Assembly: GCA_018857735.1 (NCBI GenBank)
Contig: JABMCL010002167.1
Location: 1,042,001-1,106,000 of the forward strand
DNA from: Alviniconcha marisindica
Lineage: Eukaryota; Mollusca; Gastropoda; Provannidae
Direction of reading: 5' to 3'
Length of the DNA: 64,000 nt
Position numbers and translations under genes: made by a program. The notes beneath the pieces were generated by a model that saw only the letters and a list, made by a program, of their open reading frames with translations, was not told where the DNA came from and made no database searches. Of this stretch, positions 10,371 through 22,370 are shown one piece after another. Position 1 is the stretch's first letter. Each line of letters starts with the position of its first letter.

Positions 10371-10988
10371 AGCCCGTTCTTAACGGGGCGAATGTTTGTT
10401 CGTGGAACATACTTTGGACAGTTCGACGAACTATGATTTGTTTCTTAATTGAACTTTTAGTTCGCCGAATATGGTTCAGACAGTCCAAACTTTACATCGT
10501 TCTCAACTGGCTCGTAATGAGGTGCAAGCTTCGGCCTGAACTTGCGGCAGACAGCATGATCGAAAATGTAGGCTAAAGTCAAGTCATGTCAAGTCAATAT
10601 ACTTTCATCATCCCTCACAGGGTAATTCAACTAACTACTATCTCATTCTGGGTCTCTGAGACAAGGCTGAGCCTCCCACAAGTCCACAAATAAACAAATT
10701 CTCTCCGAAGTGAGTGAAAAACCTAGTGTCACCAGCATCCATTTTTATTTTTATTTTTCTTCATCCACAGGAGAGCTCTGCTCTCAGCCAATCAGAGGCA
10801 ATGATCGTCGAATAGGGCAAATGTTCCTAGAACATGTTGAGCGAAGCTTTTGGACCCTGAATATAGCTTCGATGAATACTTCCAACTAGGTTCGCAAAGA
10901 AAAGTTGGCCCAATTAAGAACCAACTAGCTTCACCGAATACTTCCAACTAGGTTCACGAAGAAACATTCGCCCAATTAAGAACGGGCT
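10371..10988. mobile_element. 618-bp MITE-like element with TTA target duplication
   Basis: The left end (AGCCCGTTCTTAACGGGGCG, then AATGTTTGTTCGTG) and the reverse complement of the right end (AGCCCGTTCTTAATTGGGCG, then AATGTTTCTTCGTG) match at all but a few positions over about 35 bp. The element is flanked by TTA on both sides (10368-10370 and 10989-10991). A 3-bp TTA/TWA duplication with such terminal repeats is typical of PIF/Harbinger-type DNA transposons; there is no transposase ORF, so it is non-autonomous. The right half also holds an internal repeat of 'gaatacttccaactaggttc'. Confidence 0.8.
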
Positions 10989-11008
10989 TTAGACCAGTGA
11001 TCTCTCTC

Positions 11009-11013
11009 CCCCC

Positions 11014-11044
<31 letters not shown>

Positions 11045-11070
11045 ACACACCTCCACCCCCCCACCCCCCA
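11009..11070. repeat. C run followed by CA repeat and C-rich tract
   Basis: About 21 consecutive C, then (AC)n, then CCACCCCCC-type sequence. Low complexity only. Confidence 0.9.
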
Positions 11071-11279
11071 CCCCTCTTATTGTTTGAATTACAGTTAAAT
11101 GTCAACAGTTGGTTGGGGTTGTCATGCCACTTCCCTCTCCCCTCCAAATTTAAAAAAATAAGTTTGATGTGCAAATTTGGTTGGGGTTACCAAGATCCCC
11201 CGGAAACAACAACAACGATACACGCACACACGCACATAATCACTGGATACATGCTAAAATACCCAGAGGTCTTTAATAT

Positions 11280-11395
11280 ATATAAGTACTTCATTGTCCC
11301 TTGCAGGGACATTCTGGTCACCCATAATATATATATCTACGTATTTTTAAGTATTTCATTGTCCCTTGCAGGAACATTCTGGTCACCTTACCTGG
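11280..11395 (+). repeat. Two copies of a short direct repeat
   Basis: 'acttcattgtcccttgcagg' plus 'acattctggtcacc' occurs at about 11287-11320 and again at about 11352-11388, separated by an AT-rich spacer. Confidence 0.7.
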
Positions 11396-11529
11396 GTAAG
11401 GCACAGCAGCCGCAAGAGCAGTGCTACCCATTTCTAACAGTATGTGCAGTGTTTTCATGTGTTCAAACTATGGTATGGCTGCCAGTGTTCCGGATTTTTA
11501 ACTTGTGCACAGAATCCCATGCAGGCAAT

Positions 11530-11700
11530 TGCACATGGGGGCTGTATGGACGCCACAGGAGAGTCGGCGCTGAATGTCTGTCGACTCTGGGAGAAAAATC
11601 CCCTGCTGCACCGGGGACTCGAACCCGTGTCAGTATCATGCCTCGGCGTCTCATTCAGACGCTGTACCAACAGAGCTGTTTCGGTGCCACCCATCTGTCT
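11530..11700 (-). repeat. tRNA-derived SINE, minus strand
   Basis: On the minus strand an A-box-like AGCTCTGTTGGTACAGC (11671-11687) is followed about 45 nt later by a B box GGGTTCGAGTCC (11615-11626), then a non-tRNA body (GGATTTTTCTCCCAGAGTCG). Box spacing and sequence are those of a tRNA-headed SINE; the body shows it is not a functional tRNA gene. Confidence 0.65.
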
Positions 11701-12726
11701 CCTTGGCAACGCAGCAGACTGACCTACGCAGCGAGGCATAATGATCCAACACTGGCCCCATTGATCCTTTCTCATCATGGTCCCCTTTGCACATCCTTCT
11801 GCAGCCACATGCAGATATCCTGTTTTAGAACTTTTGTTTTGTTTTGTTTTGTTGTACACAGTGTGCTACAAACATGATTTTGTCTCAACTGTCGTAGTCT
11901 CTGTGTGTGTGGGGGGGAAGTTCAGTTGCAGGTGAGCGTAGGAAAATGAGTTCTGAGACGGTGACTGTCACGTACTCGCCAGTGAATGCTCGCTACATTG
12001 GCAAAGCTAAGGAGCTCAGCATAGGATGGAATTTTCTTCTTCTTGTGGATCGTCCTTTGAATGGATGTTCCAGTTCTCTGTGTGAATGCTGCCGCGTGCT
12101 TCAGGTCACCCAGGCAGCCGAGGTAGCACAGTAGCCGAGTGCCGTCTTGAGCATACAGGATTGAGGTCTGTATGGTCTTTGGGGATGTTTGAAAACACTG
12201 GGGGGGGAAATGGTGGTGTTTTCAAGGCCCAAGTTTGTGAATATTGACCCCAGCCTTTGAAGGCTGGAGTTGTCTTCCGTTTACGTGTAGCATCCCACTT
12301 CAGCAGTTTGGAGACACTGACATTTTTAATGCTTGTGCAGGTTGACTTTTGTATTTCCATAATCTGCTGAACTCCGCCAGGACAATATAATGGGATCTTT
12401 AATGTGTGTTTGTGGTCTTTTTGGCTTGTTTGTCAACTTTGGCGACCTCTTATCAGACGGACTTTTGTAGAGTCTGCGCAGCATTCGAGTCCAGGGAAAT
12501 CTTGGGGCGGGCGCAAAGCCTAACACTCGAAGGTCACCCATCCATGTGGTGACCACGCTCGATCGTGCTGAACTTGGCTTTGGAGATCGAAATCGGCGCC
12601 ACCACCAGCCCTCCCTATTGAAGTCGCCCGAGCCATGTTCGTGTCCTTTTTTCTGATTGGCTGTGTGCATGTCTGTGGTGTGACATGTGGGAGGGGCCTG
12701 TCACTGCTGTGCAGAAAAGGAAGACT
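11701..12726. other. Intergenic sequence, no gene seen
   Basis: Several open frames exist but none resembles a known domain, and none is flanked by matched splice sites. Confidence 0.35.
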
Positions 12727-12781
12727 AGTAAGTAACTTGGTGTTTTACGCCCACTCAACCACTACGGTTATATCAGGGCGC
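12727..12781 (-). repeat. Dispersed repeat C (minus)
   Basis: Reverse complement of the short element CCTGATATAACC...TGACTGGGCGTAAAACACCAAGTTACTTACTT, also found at 17461, 24719, 43542, 44230 and 54085 (plus) and 35200 and 51200 (minus). It is probably the 3' end of a SINE family with a TTAC-type tail. Confidence 0.75.
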
Positions 12782-13339
12782 AAAAGGAAGACTGATACTC
12801 CTAGACTTTCTGTAGCATCTGGGATGACCGTGCGAGGTGCAGGATCTAAACACAGATTTGTTGGTCTGGCTGTTGAGGACAAAGCCCACTTCTCAGTCAT
12901 GGCTCTTTCATCTACATTACATTTCCTGCCTCCCCCCCCACCCTCCCCCCACATGCTTTCTCTTTTTCATTATGAGTCTGTGTTTTTGATGTTTGTGCTT
13001 GTGTACATGCACGTCTTTCCCCTTGTGGTTGATAAAGTGGAGTGAACTACATCGAATTTGATGCCATCATGGAGTGTAAAGTTTGTTTATTCAGCTACGT
13101 CTTTATTTGCTGTCTCCACCTGAGGTGACTGGTATCAGGACAGTGCAGTAAAGCATTATATGTCTCTTGCATTTCACAGATCTGATCATGCTTTTTGTGT
13201 ATTTTTTTTTTTTTTTTAAATTGCGCTGTAGCCGGCTGTGGTTGTCTTGAGTCCACCACTGCTACTGCTTGGCCTAGACGCACCCATCACTCCGGCAGCA
13301 CTCTGCATGGCCCAGCCACATGGCTGTCTTAGGTTTGGA

Positions 13340-13465
13340 AGAGAAAGAGTGGGACTTCTCTACCCACAGGTCTGCAGTCTCCAGCGAAATAATTGTATTG
13401 TCCACAGTTCCGCTACCCAAAGGTCTGCATTCTCTAGCGAAATGATTGTATCGTCCACAGTTTTG
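13340..13465 (+). repeat. Two copies of a ~60-bp repeat
   Basis: 'ctacccacaggtctgcagtc' / 'ctacccaaaggtctgcattc' followed by 'tccagcgaaat.attgtat' and 'gtccacagtt' occurs twice. Confidence 0.65.
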
Positions 13466-13747
13466 CTGTTGCCCGAGTACTTCAAACCCTGCGGAAGTGG
13501 GCAAGGGGCTGGTTCTGTGTGTGCTCGGAAGGCAGAATGCAGCTGCCTGAAGTGGACTAGCCCTAGGAGGCCTGCTATAGCAGCAGCCCCGTGCCTGGTT
13601 GGAGGGATCAGCCATGCTGTTGGGTTTGGTCGCTTCATTGCTGACCTGCTGCGATCCTCTGACAGCTAGCATTAGCAGTGGTGTTGGTTTGACATTCACA
13701 CACGCTTACCAACACAGAGGCAGGTATTACATCTACATATGGGTTTT

Positions 13748-13930
13748 GGTTCAAATGGAAATGCATCCAGCTGAACTGTATACATAATATATAAGAATTT
13801 ATTTTTTTCTAAAAGAGAGGTAGGTCATTGGTGATTTGGTTCAAATGGAAATGCATCCAGCTGAACTGTATACATAATATATAAGAATTATTATTTTTTC
13901 TAAAAGAGAGGGAGGTCATTGGTGATTTGT
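13748..13930 (+). repeat. 90-bp unit in two tandem copies
   Basis: Starts with 'tcaaatggaaatgcatccag' at 13751 and again at 13841, continuing through 'ataatatataagaatt' and 'gaggtcattggtgattt'. Nearly identical, so recent. Confidence 0.85.
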
Positions 13931-13994
13931 CAGCCACACCCTCTTCGCACATCCAAAATTTCAGGGATGATCAACGTTGATTGTGGCTGTTCAA

Positions 13995-14095
13995 AAACGC
14001 GCTATAAAAAACTAGCCACTCGTGGGGAATCGCATGCGAGCGCAGTTAGTCTGCTCAAGAGCGGAGAATAGCGCTTTATAAAAGCCGTCGCCATC
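13995..14095 (+). repeat. Dispersed repeat R2 ('tagcgctttataaaa')
   Basis: 'cgctataaaaaactagccac', 'gcgagcgcagttagtctgct' and 'gagaatagcgctttataaaa' recur at 44745-44850 (plus) and, inverted, at 18130-18265 and 45450-45580. Confidence 0.75.
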
Positions 14096-14439
14096 ACCAT
14101 CAGCTATTGCTGGAAAAAGAAGAGGGAAAAAGATTTTGCGGGTTAGAGATGAAAGTCGGTCAGAGGCGTGTTAAACCTGTTGATGTTATTGCGCTTTCTG
14201 GGAGAGCACGGGAGAAGGCAGTTTAGTTGAGAGGAGACTAGGATATGCTTTCAGTGCAGTGTGATCTAAACAAAACAAAACAAAACAAAACGAAAACAAA
14301 ACAAAACAAAACATACAGAAAAGGCTGTGTCACAGTATGTGTTTCAGCAGCAGCTGTTTTGTCTTTTATAGCTGTTAGAAATATCCAGGAATCGGCACAG
14401 ACAGTTGCAGGGAAATGAACGAGGTTTTATATTTCAGAC

Positions 14440-14790
14440 AGCTACGAGAAAATAGTTCGGGCAAGACTTTAGATTTTAAAAAATACAAAAAAAGAAAAAA
14501 GGTTTGGACTCGAGTTCCAACAAGTTGGTGCAAGAGATTCCTTTTTCTCTTTCTTTCTCCTTGGTGTCATTATTGTGTTTGGTACAGGTTATCTCTCCCT
14601 AAAAAATTATTCCAGGCCAGACTTCAGATATATAAAAAAAAAGAAGATTTAACCCCCCAAAAAATTTTAAATTTAAAAGAAAAGAAAAAAAGACTGTTTG
14701 GACTCAATTCCAAAAGACTGTTTGGACTCAAGTTCCAGAAAGCTGATTCAAGAGTTTTCTTTTCCTCTTTTCACTTTCTTTCTCTTTGGT
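14440..14790 (+). repeat. A-rich region with repeated 'tttggactcaagttcca' blocks
   Basis: Three 'gtttggactc.a.ttcca' blocks, with two copies of a 'caagag.tt..cttttcctctttt' segment, separated by A runs. No coding sense. Confidence 0.5.
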
Positions 14791-14828
14791 GACATTAATC
14801 TGAAACAGAACGAGGCCCACGGCGCTAG

Positions 14829-14945
14829 TGTTTACACGCATGCCTGGCGAGAGTTACTGTAGGCGACTTGGGTCTTTGTTGTTGTATCCGTGTTATGTAT
14901 TTTGGGCGCTAATTATCTCCCTTGTGTGTTGATTTTGGTGACCTT
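14829..14945 (+). repeat. Dispersed repeat R1 copy
   Basis: 'cgcatgcctggcgagagtta', 'ctgtaggcgacttgggtctt' and 'aattatctcccttgtgtgtt' match the R1 family. Confidence 0.65.
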
Positions 14946-15114
14946 GTTATGTTTGGTACAGGCTGTATCTCCCCAGACTGGTTAGAATCATTGTAGTAGC
15001 AAGAGTGTTGTTACAATGCTAGGTTTAGGCTTTGTCTCTGCAAACTGTGCGGCTTGGGGTCAAAATCGGTGCAGTGGTGGCAGTGTTGCAGTGGGTACAG
15101 GCTTGTTCGCCCTT

Positions 15115-15545
15115 CACTGTCTGGGTTGTGGTCACCACAAGGACCTCAGGCTTGTGGTCACCACAAGGACCTCAGGCTTGTGGTCACCACAAGGACCTCA
15201 GGCTTGTGGTCACCACAAGGACTTCAGGCTTGCTCACCCTGGGTTGTGGTCACCACAAGGACCTCAGGCTTGCTCGCCCTGGGTTGTGGTCACCACAAGG
15301 ACCTCAGGCTTGCTCACCCTGGGTTGTGGTCACCACAAGGACCTCAGGCTTGCTCGCCCTGGGTTGTGGTCATCTCAAGGACCTTAGGCTTGCTCGCCCC
15401 GCCCTGTGTAGGTTGTGGTCACAAGGACCTCCGGCTTTTTCGCCCCGCCCTGTGTGGGTTGTGGTCACCACAAGGACCTCAGGCTTGCTCGCCCCTCACT
15501 GTGTGGGTTGCGGTCACCACAAGGACCTCTGTAGACTGGAGACCT
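15115..15545 (+). repeat. Tandem array of 'gtggtcaccacaaggacctc' (27- and ~42-bp units)
   Basis: Four short 27-bp units (GTGGTCACCACAAGGACCTC plus AGGCTT) are followed by longer units that add GCTCGCCCTGGGTT. Several frames remain open over 100-170 codons because of the unit structure; there is no evidence of a gene. GTGGTCACCAC is itself a short palindrome. Confidence 0.9.
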
Positions 15546-17455
15546 CCTGGTGTTAGCAGTTAATTAAATCTGAGCTTTTGTAGACTACAGTTACAGTGTA
15601 TTCCACCCACCCCATCCCCACTTCCCCAGCTAAGAAATAAACCATGTTGGATTCAGGATTGAACTGGTTCACATCGATGCTTGGAACGAAATTGAAACTA
15701 GAGGTGGCTTTCTTTTGACGTGTTTGTGTCCCTTCCACCTCCTATCCCTTTAAAAAAAAAATTGTATATATTATATATATATTTTTTTAGTAGTGTAAAC
15801 TGTTGTGTTGAAGGTGTATTGTGTATGGTTTCAATTCAGAAGGTCTGCTATGAGTGGAATGCAGCTGCTTCTGGGTCTTGTGGTGATGGCGGTAGGTGTA
15901 GAGAGACAGCCTCTCCACCAGCCTACAGGGGCTCGAGTCCCCACCTGTACCTTGAACACAAGACAGCTTTGTTTGTGTCAGACAAGTCATATATATATAT
16001 ATATATAAGTGCATGTATCTGCTGCGATCCTGTCTAATCTTAAGCCTTTGTGAGTGTGTGCGTGTGTGTGTGCGTGGCAAGCAAGATACGAACAGGAAAT
16101 GTCAGACCTTGGTTACTGGTTGTGATGTATACATAAATGTGGCCAGCGTTTAAAAAGTGTACAGTAGACGTTTACAAACGCATGCTGAGTGAATGTGTTT
16201 GCCGTTTAAAGCGCCCTGAACATTTTCTCTTTTTTTCACTTGCGACTTTCGCTTTCCGTGATAGTTTTTCATTCATTGACTCAAGAGCCAGGAGATAAAC
16301 TCCAACTGATTTAGTGGTTTTGATATTCTCACGCATTGTTTAAAGTTCCACAGCTTGCAGACTGGTATTTTACTGGTACGTATGTTGTATTATAAAACAA
16401 AACTTGACTTTCCGACAGTACCTGTGTGAAATGAAATACCTGCACGCTTGGATGTATTTTGCAAGTTCACAAATATGCAAAGAAAAGGGGGGGGAAAGTT
16501 GTGGTTTTTTTTCCAAGTATTGTTGTAAGAACATCTAGAGACATCTGTAACAGAATTACAGACAGTGTATGTCACAATGTTGTCTTGATTGTCTCCCTTT
16601 GCTAACAAGAAGGTACTGTTCCAAACCTGTATGCACAATCCTTCTTGTCACATTAACAACCATAGCTAACTTTGTTGCTGGTATTTGCCATACATAATGT
16701 TCCATGCCAGAGGTCACTGATGAGCTGCTTATGCAGTGGAACACTCGTCTGGCCCAGGCAACGAAGATAACACTGGTCCTCACCAGGATCAGATTTTGGA
16801 TAACCCCAAAGCATTTGGGGGAACAAAAATCGGATTCAACTCCAGGGAGGACTGATGCACCCAATAGACTCTTTATTTTAACGGGAGTCTGACTTTATTT
16901 TTTCTCTCTTTTTGCATGCCCCTTATATGTCAGCCTCACATCTGTGGACATGAAGCCCCACGTCATCATCTCTTTTTTGCCCCTTCTTCTTCTTCTTCTG
17001 ACCTGACTGTATTTAAGGTCTTCCAGACCTAAATATATAACCCCTCAACAATCATTTACTTGCTTGTTGTTGTTGTTGTTGTTGTTTTCTTTCTCCACTT
17101 CAACGTATACGTATAAAAGGAGATAAAAAGTTAATAAAAAAACAAATCGGCCACTATTATGGTAGTATCAGTTAATCAAATACTAATGTGTATCAAGTTG
17201 TAAAGCTATTATGTACAATGACAAATGCATTACGTTCCTGTAATATAGACACAGCATTCACTGATCTACAAGAATTTGAGGCAAGGTGGCATCATTATTA
17301 TACTGCACGTGTACATTAATGTACTGCACGTGTACTGACTGTTGTAATAAATGACGCGTCATTCTTGACATCACAGCTCGTTTCCATGTGTCAAGCGTTG
17401 AGTGCTTTTCAACTTTTTTGGTGTACTTCTGGTGGACGTTTTGTACCTTGTTCAC
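15546..17455. other. Intergenic DNA, no gene seen
   Basis: Contains AT microsatellites (15766-15784 and 15990-16006), a GT tract near 16050-16075 and GTT repeats near 17070. No exon recognised. Confidence 0.4.
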
Positions 17456-17457
17456 TC

Positions 17458-17640
17458 TAACATAACCGTACTGGCTGACTGGGCATAAAACACCAAGTTT
17501 CTTCCTATGTACTTTGTATTTACTCGCATGCCAGGTGAGAGTTACCATAGGCAACTCGGGTCTTTGTTGTCAAATGTGTGACATCTTTCAAGTGCTGATA
17601 AAGTCCTCTTTGTGTAGATTCTGCACATGGGGCTCTGGAC
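17458..17640 (+). repeat. Dispersed repeat C followed by R1 copy
   Basis: 'cataaccgtactggctgact' with 'gggcataaaacaccaag' (C) at about 17461-17500, then 'tactcgcatgccaggtgaga', 'ggcaactcgggtctttgttg' (R1). Confidence 0.7.
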
Positions 17641-17834
17641 CGTGTTCCATTTCAGCTCAAACCACAACTATTACTTCACCGCACTGATACGGTGGATGAA
17701 TATTCATGCTCATTATTTCAAAGTGTAAAAAAACAAAAACAAAACAGTTTCATGCAGCACCAGCCATGCACCAATCAAATAGCACCGTAAGTACACTGTT
17801 TCAGAGGATGTTTAAAAAAACAAACTGTCAAAGG

Positions 17835-17950
17835 CTATGTACTTTGTATAAATTTACACGCATGCCAGGTGAGTTACCGTAGGTGCTTCAGGTCTTTGCT
17901 GTTTGCGTGATGTCTTGTGAACGCTAATTAACTCTTGTGTGTTGATTCTA
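17835..17950 (+). repeat. Dispersed repeat R1 copy
   Basis: 'tacacgcatgccaggtgagt', 'taggtgcttcaggtctttg' and 'gctaattaactcttgtgtgt'. Confidence 0.65.
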
Positions 17951-18129
17951 CAGTCGCTCACTCAGTCACATGCAACAAAAGCACAGAATAGGGCTATGTA
18001 AAAGTGATCAGTTAATTAATTGACCATTTTCTGAAAGCTTCATATAATACAAATGAAACCTTGAACGGGGACTACCCCTCTCGCAAGAGGACTTCATTTG
18101 GAGAGTGGTCTTAAAGAGAGATTATTATT

Positions 18130-18265
18130 GTTGATCGCTTCTCTATAACGCTATTCTCTGCTCTTGAGCAGAATAGCTACAGAATAGCTCCCATGTCGCA
18201 TGTGATTCCAAACAAGTGACTGTGCCCTTTTTATAGCTCCTTTTGAATATCCACCAGAGTAGAGT
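18130..18265 (-). repeat. Dispersed repeat R2 copy (minus)
   Basis: 'ctctataacgctattctctg' and 'ttgagcagaatagctacaga' are the reverse complement of the R2 core seen at 14040-14090. Confidence 0.65.
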
Positions 18266-18494
18266 ACCTACAGTGCTGTTTGGTTCTTGCATGGCTGATC
18301 AATGCCATGTAATACTGCTGCCATTTTAGCACATGTTCTATGTACACGATGCAACCATGCACCAGTTTACAGTGTCCATTTTGAAGCCACAATCACAGGG
18401 TGCGTATGTGTTTGGCTGTAACCTTCCACATTTAGCAGAGTGACTAGGTTGTTTTTCGTGCTGATGTGGTAATGCGGGGGCAGAACGCATACAG

Positions 18495-18602
18495 AAAGTT
18501 GACTCCGGAGATGAAAATTCTCCCGTTGCTCTTGCCTGGACTTGAACCTGCAACCTTTCCGTCACAAATCCAGCACTCTAACCACTGAGCTATCCTGTTC
18601 CC
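18495..18602 (-). repeat. tRNA-derived SINE head, minus strand
   Basis: On the minus strand an A box TAGCTCAGTGGTTAGAGTG (18574-18592) and a B box GGTTCAAGTCC (18538-18548) are spaced as in a tRNA, followed by a non-tRNA body 'ggagaattttcatctccgga'. The head is very tRNA-like, but the 3' body marks a SINE. Confidence 0.7.
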
Positions 18603-18714
18603 CAGGTTGCACTGTACCAACACAAGACATTAGGACCCCTTGTGAAAGACTACCGTGGTGAAAGAGACCAGTCCGTTTCCAATACAACTTAAGACATTTT
18701 TGCTGCAGTAGGGC

Positions 18715-19200
18715 TAATAGTAATAATAATAGATTATTTATGGCACACCATCTCATAAGAAGGAGCCTGGAGTGCTTACAAAGACATTAGGATACACTCA
18801 CTTTATCACACACACACACACACTACAAATATACATGCATTACAGTTATTACTGGTGACGTGTTGATAGAAATAAGGAAAAACGACAGATACAACACAAA
18901 CAAAAAACCGACAGATCAGTATACATAAAAAAAGGGGTGGGTTTTCAGTTTTGACTTAAAAGAAGAGAGTGACAACGAATACCCAGCAGAGAGGAAGAGA
19001 GTTCCAGACCACAGGTCCGATGCATTGAAAGGATCTCTCCCCCAGTATCCTCCTGCCCATCCTAGAAACACAGAATATCTGAGGCCAAGCAAAGAGTGAG
19101 GAGAGTAGAGATGAAGCAACTCAGAGAGGTATGGAGGAGCTGTACCAGAGACAGTGTGGAAGCAGATGAGAGCTGTATTTTGTATTGAATCCGGCTGCTG
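18715..19200. repeat. Probable dispersed repeat flanked by AAT repeats
   Basis: Begins with TAATAATAATAGATTATTTATGGC-like sequence and continues with 'gagagttccagaccacaggt' and 'gaggtatggaggagctgtac'. I recall such AAT-headed repeats in mollusc genomes; no second full copy is present here, so the call rests on resemblance. Confidence 0.35.
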
Positions 19201-20089
19201 ACCAATTTAAATAATTAAAGTATTTGTAAAGCACAAAATCTTGTCCATCCAGACTATTGTAAGTGCACACATGCGCGCGTATGCACACACCCCTCCCCCT
19301 TCTCCCGCACACACACAAACACGCATGGATGCAAGCATACATCTAAAAGGTACCTGCGCTCGCTTACTCACTCGCTCTAAAAAAAAACATTGTTAAATCA
19401 AGGTTGTTTTATTTATGCCACTGCCATTTGAACAGAGAAGTGTAATGAATATTCATAATTTGCTTGTCCATAAAGTGATGATACTGAGGGTCACACATGT
19501 CACCCAATGGAAATGATTTGGGATGCTGACAACGATGATGTACAATGACAAAATGTTACCATTTCTAATAGAGTAAAACAAGTAATAATATGAAGGCTGA
19601 AAGACAATAAAACCTTCGGCATTCCAGCTTTTCTTGCCAGAACAAGTTTTCCACGCACACATCTTTCTCCAGTCACTTCACATAACAATTATCATACATC
19701 TTCATCTGTTCCATCATTTTACAAAATTCAATGGCCACAAGAAAGAAGATGTCTGATTTGCAAACAAGCTTTTTCACACCACTCCCGCGCATGTCCCTTT
19801 AAGCGCATTGTGCACTCGCCAATTGTTTGCACATCGATACATCTACATGTGGAAACACACAAGGTTTTGCACCAGCGTCCATTTTCACACAATTCTTTGT
19901 GTCGTTAAAAGTCATGTGTCTGTACGCTTGTAGTTGTAGAACTTGTACCGTTGCATGCACACATTTCGCACCAGGCATTTCACATGTTGCTCGCAATTTT
20001 AGAAGCTTTACCCTCAGTACCTGCTGTTCACGCTCAACATTTCTACCAGCACACAATGTTTCACACCAAACACTGCACATCATTCAGTT
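19201..20089. other. Intergenic DNA, no gene seen
   Basis: A/T-rich sequence grading into the diverged repeats that become clear after 20090. Confidence 0.35.
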
Positions 20090-20650
20090 TACAAGACGTT
20101 GGACACTTGTAGTTGTACACTTTCACTTTTCACAACAAACACTGTACCATCACTCAGTTTACAAAAAGATTAACATTTGGATACAGCACTTTTCACACCA
20201 TACACTTCATTCATCAGAAGTTTTACACTTGCATTCTACACTTTTTCCCGCTATGCACTGTGCATTTCACTGGTGGTTTTACGCTTACAAATATACCTTA
20301 GTGTTGCACTTTTCACACCATACATTGTGCATACCACTCGTAAGAAGTTTCACTCACACCACAGACTGTGCACATCACTCATAAAAAGTTTTACTCTTGT
20401 ACACTGCACTTTTCACGCCATACATTGTGCTCATCACTCATAAGGAATTTCACACTCACACTGCACTTTTCATACCATACAATGTATGAGTATGTGAGTG
20501 AAATTTCTTACCAGTGATGAGCACAGTGTGAACATCACTCATAATAAGTTTCACACTTACACTGCACTTTTCACACCATGCATTGTGCACATTACTCATA
20601 AGACATTTGACACTTACACACTGCAGTTTCCACACCATGCCAGTCATCTG
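20090..20650 (+). repeat. Diverged ~55-70 bp tandem repeat ('cacttttcacaccatacatt')
   Basis: About nine units containing 'cacttttcacaccatacatt' and 'catcactcataa.aagtttc', with considerable divergence. One unit (about 20490-20530) is inverted, giving 'gagtgaaatttcttaccagt'. Confidence 0.75.
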
Positions 20651-20959
20651 AGAATTCCACGTTTTCATCTTGGTAAAAAGCATGTTGTGTCACATCCTGC
20701 TAAAAAAAAGTATTATCAATCTCTTGCAGGCATGTTTTACGTTTTATGAAAAATGTTCTGTTTGAACCTTGTGTGTTCTGATATACACAAAGGACTTTTC
20801 ACACTCTCCTTTTAAAAATGGTCATGCAACCAGGAGCTGCATGCACTGTTAAAATCAGTCATAAAATCTGTGTATTATATATATATTACATATACCATAT
20901 ATGTACAATCCTGTAGGATCATCTGCACTCATTCATCAACCCCTTCTAAGTTCTATTTG

Positions 20960-21985
20960 CTGTGCTCGAGAAACCATGCCTGGCTGTAGTACAAATCACA
21001 CCTTGCCTGTCTGTAGTACAAATCATACCTTGCCTGTCTGTAGTACAATCACACCATGTCCGTCTTCTGTAGTACAATCACACCTTGCCTGTCTACAGTC
21101 AAACCTTGCCTGTCTGTAGTACAGATCACACCATGCCTGTCTGTAGTACAATCACACCATGCCTGTCTGTAGTACAGATCACACCATGCCTGTCTGTATT
21201 ACAATCACACCATGCCTGTCTGTAGTACAATCACACCATGCCTGTCTGTAGTACAATCACACCATGTCTGTATACATCACACCATGCCTGTCTGTAGTAC
21301 AAATCAGACCATGCCTGTCTGTAGTACAGTCACACCATGCCTGTCTGTAGTACAATCACACCATGTCTGTAGTACAACCACACCTTGCCTGTCTGTAGTA
21401 CAGTCACACCTTGCCTGTCTGTAGTACAAATCACACCTTGCCTGTCTGTAGTACAATCACACCTTGCCTGTCTGTAGTACAGTCACACCTTGCCTGTCTG
21501 AAGTACAAATCACACCTTGCCTGTCTGTAGTACAAATCACACCATGCCTGTGTACTACAAATCACACCATGCCTGTCTGTCATACAGTCAAACCTTGCCT
21601 GTCTGTAGTACAATCACACCATGCCTGTGTAGTACAAATCACACCATGCCTGTCTGTAGTACAATCACACCATGCCTGTCTGTAGTACAAATCAGACCTT
21701 GCCTGTCTGTAGTACAGTCACACCATGCCTGTCTGTAGTACAAATCAGACCATGCCTGCCTGTAGTACAAATCAGACCTTGCCTGTCTGTAGTACAAATC
21801 AGACCATGCCTGCCTGTAGTACAAATCAGACCTTGCCTGTCTGTAGTACAAATCAGACCATGCCTGCCTGTAGTACAAATCAGACCATGCCTGCCTGTAG
21901 TACAAATCAGACCTTGCCTTGCCTGTAGTACAAATCAGACCTAGCCTGTCTGTAGTACAAATCAGACCTTGCCTTGCCATGCTCC
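20960..21985 (+). repeat. 26-27 bp minisatellite, ~38 units
   Basis: Contiguous units of 'tagtacaaatcacaccatgc' plus 'ctgtctg', varying at a few positions (cacacc/cagacc, catgcc/cttgcc). The 3' part (21680-21970) has the higher-order pattern cttgcctgtctg / catgcctgcctg. No spacers of unique sequence, so not a CRISPR array. Confidence 0.95.
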
Positions 21986-22019
21986 CCCCCTCCGTCATGT
22001 CTCAACCTTCCAGTCTGTC

Positions 22020-22370
22020 TTGCATCTTTGTCATTATCACACAGACACAAAACACACCAGACGCCCCCCCCCCCCCCCCTCCCCCCCCTCATTCTCTCTT
22101 TGTGACGCACACACAAAACACACACACACTTTATTTTACCCTCTTGTCTACCTTTCTCTTTCACACACACACACACATATGCACAGAGAGTACACAGTCG
22201 TGCACACACATTCCTCTGTTCTTGTGCCTGCCTGTCTCTGTTTTGCACAGAGAACACATACACAGTGATACGCAGAACACACAGTGACAGTCTGACACGC
22301 AGAACACACACACATTGACACACAGAACCCACTACACACAAGTACACTTATTACTCTCTCCAACATTCAT
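22020..22370. repeat. CA-rich microsatellite cluster with C run
   Basis: Interrupted (CA)n tracts and a C-rich stretch at 22064-22089. Confidence 0.9.

Noticed and set aside
10090..10576. Short frames in the MITE as transposase remnants
   Set aside because: No transposase motif; the frames run across the element boundary at 10371.
11080..11877. 265-codon plus-strand frame as a gene
   Set aside because: It crosses AT repeats, a duplicated 'ttgtcccttgcagg' segment and a minus-strand SINE; no recognisable domain.
15886..15962. Another tRNA-like SINE head near GGGGCTCGAGTCCCC
   Set aside because: A B-box-like palindrome is present, but no A box at the right distance was found.
18525..18602. 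Functional tRNA gene (minus)
   Set aside because: The A and B boxes are good, but it continues into a SINE body shared with 47694 and the acceptor ends do not form a full stem.
20960..21985. CRISPR array
   Set aside because: The units are contiguous 26-27 bp repeats without unique spacers, in an animal genome.
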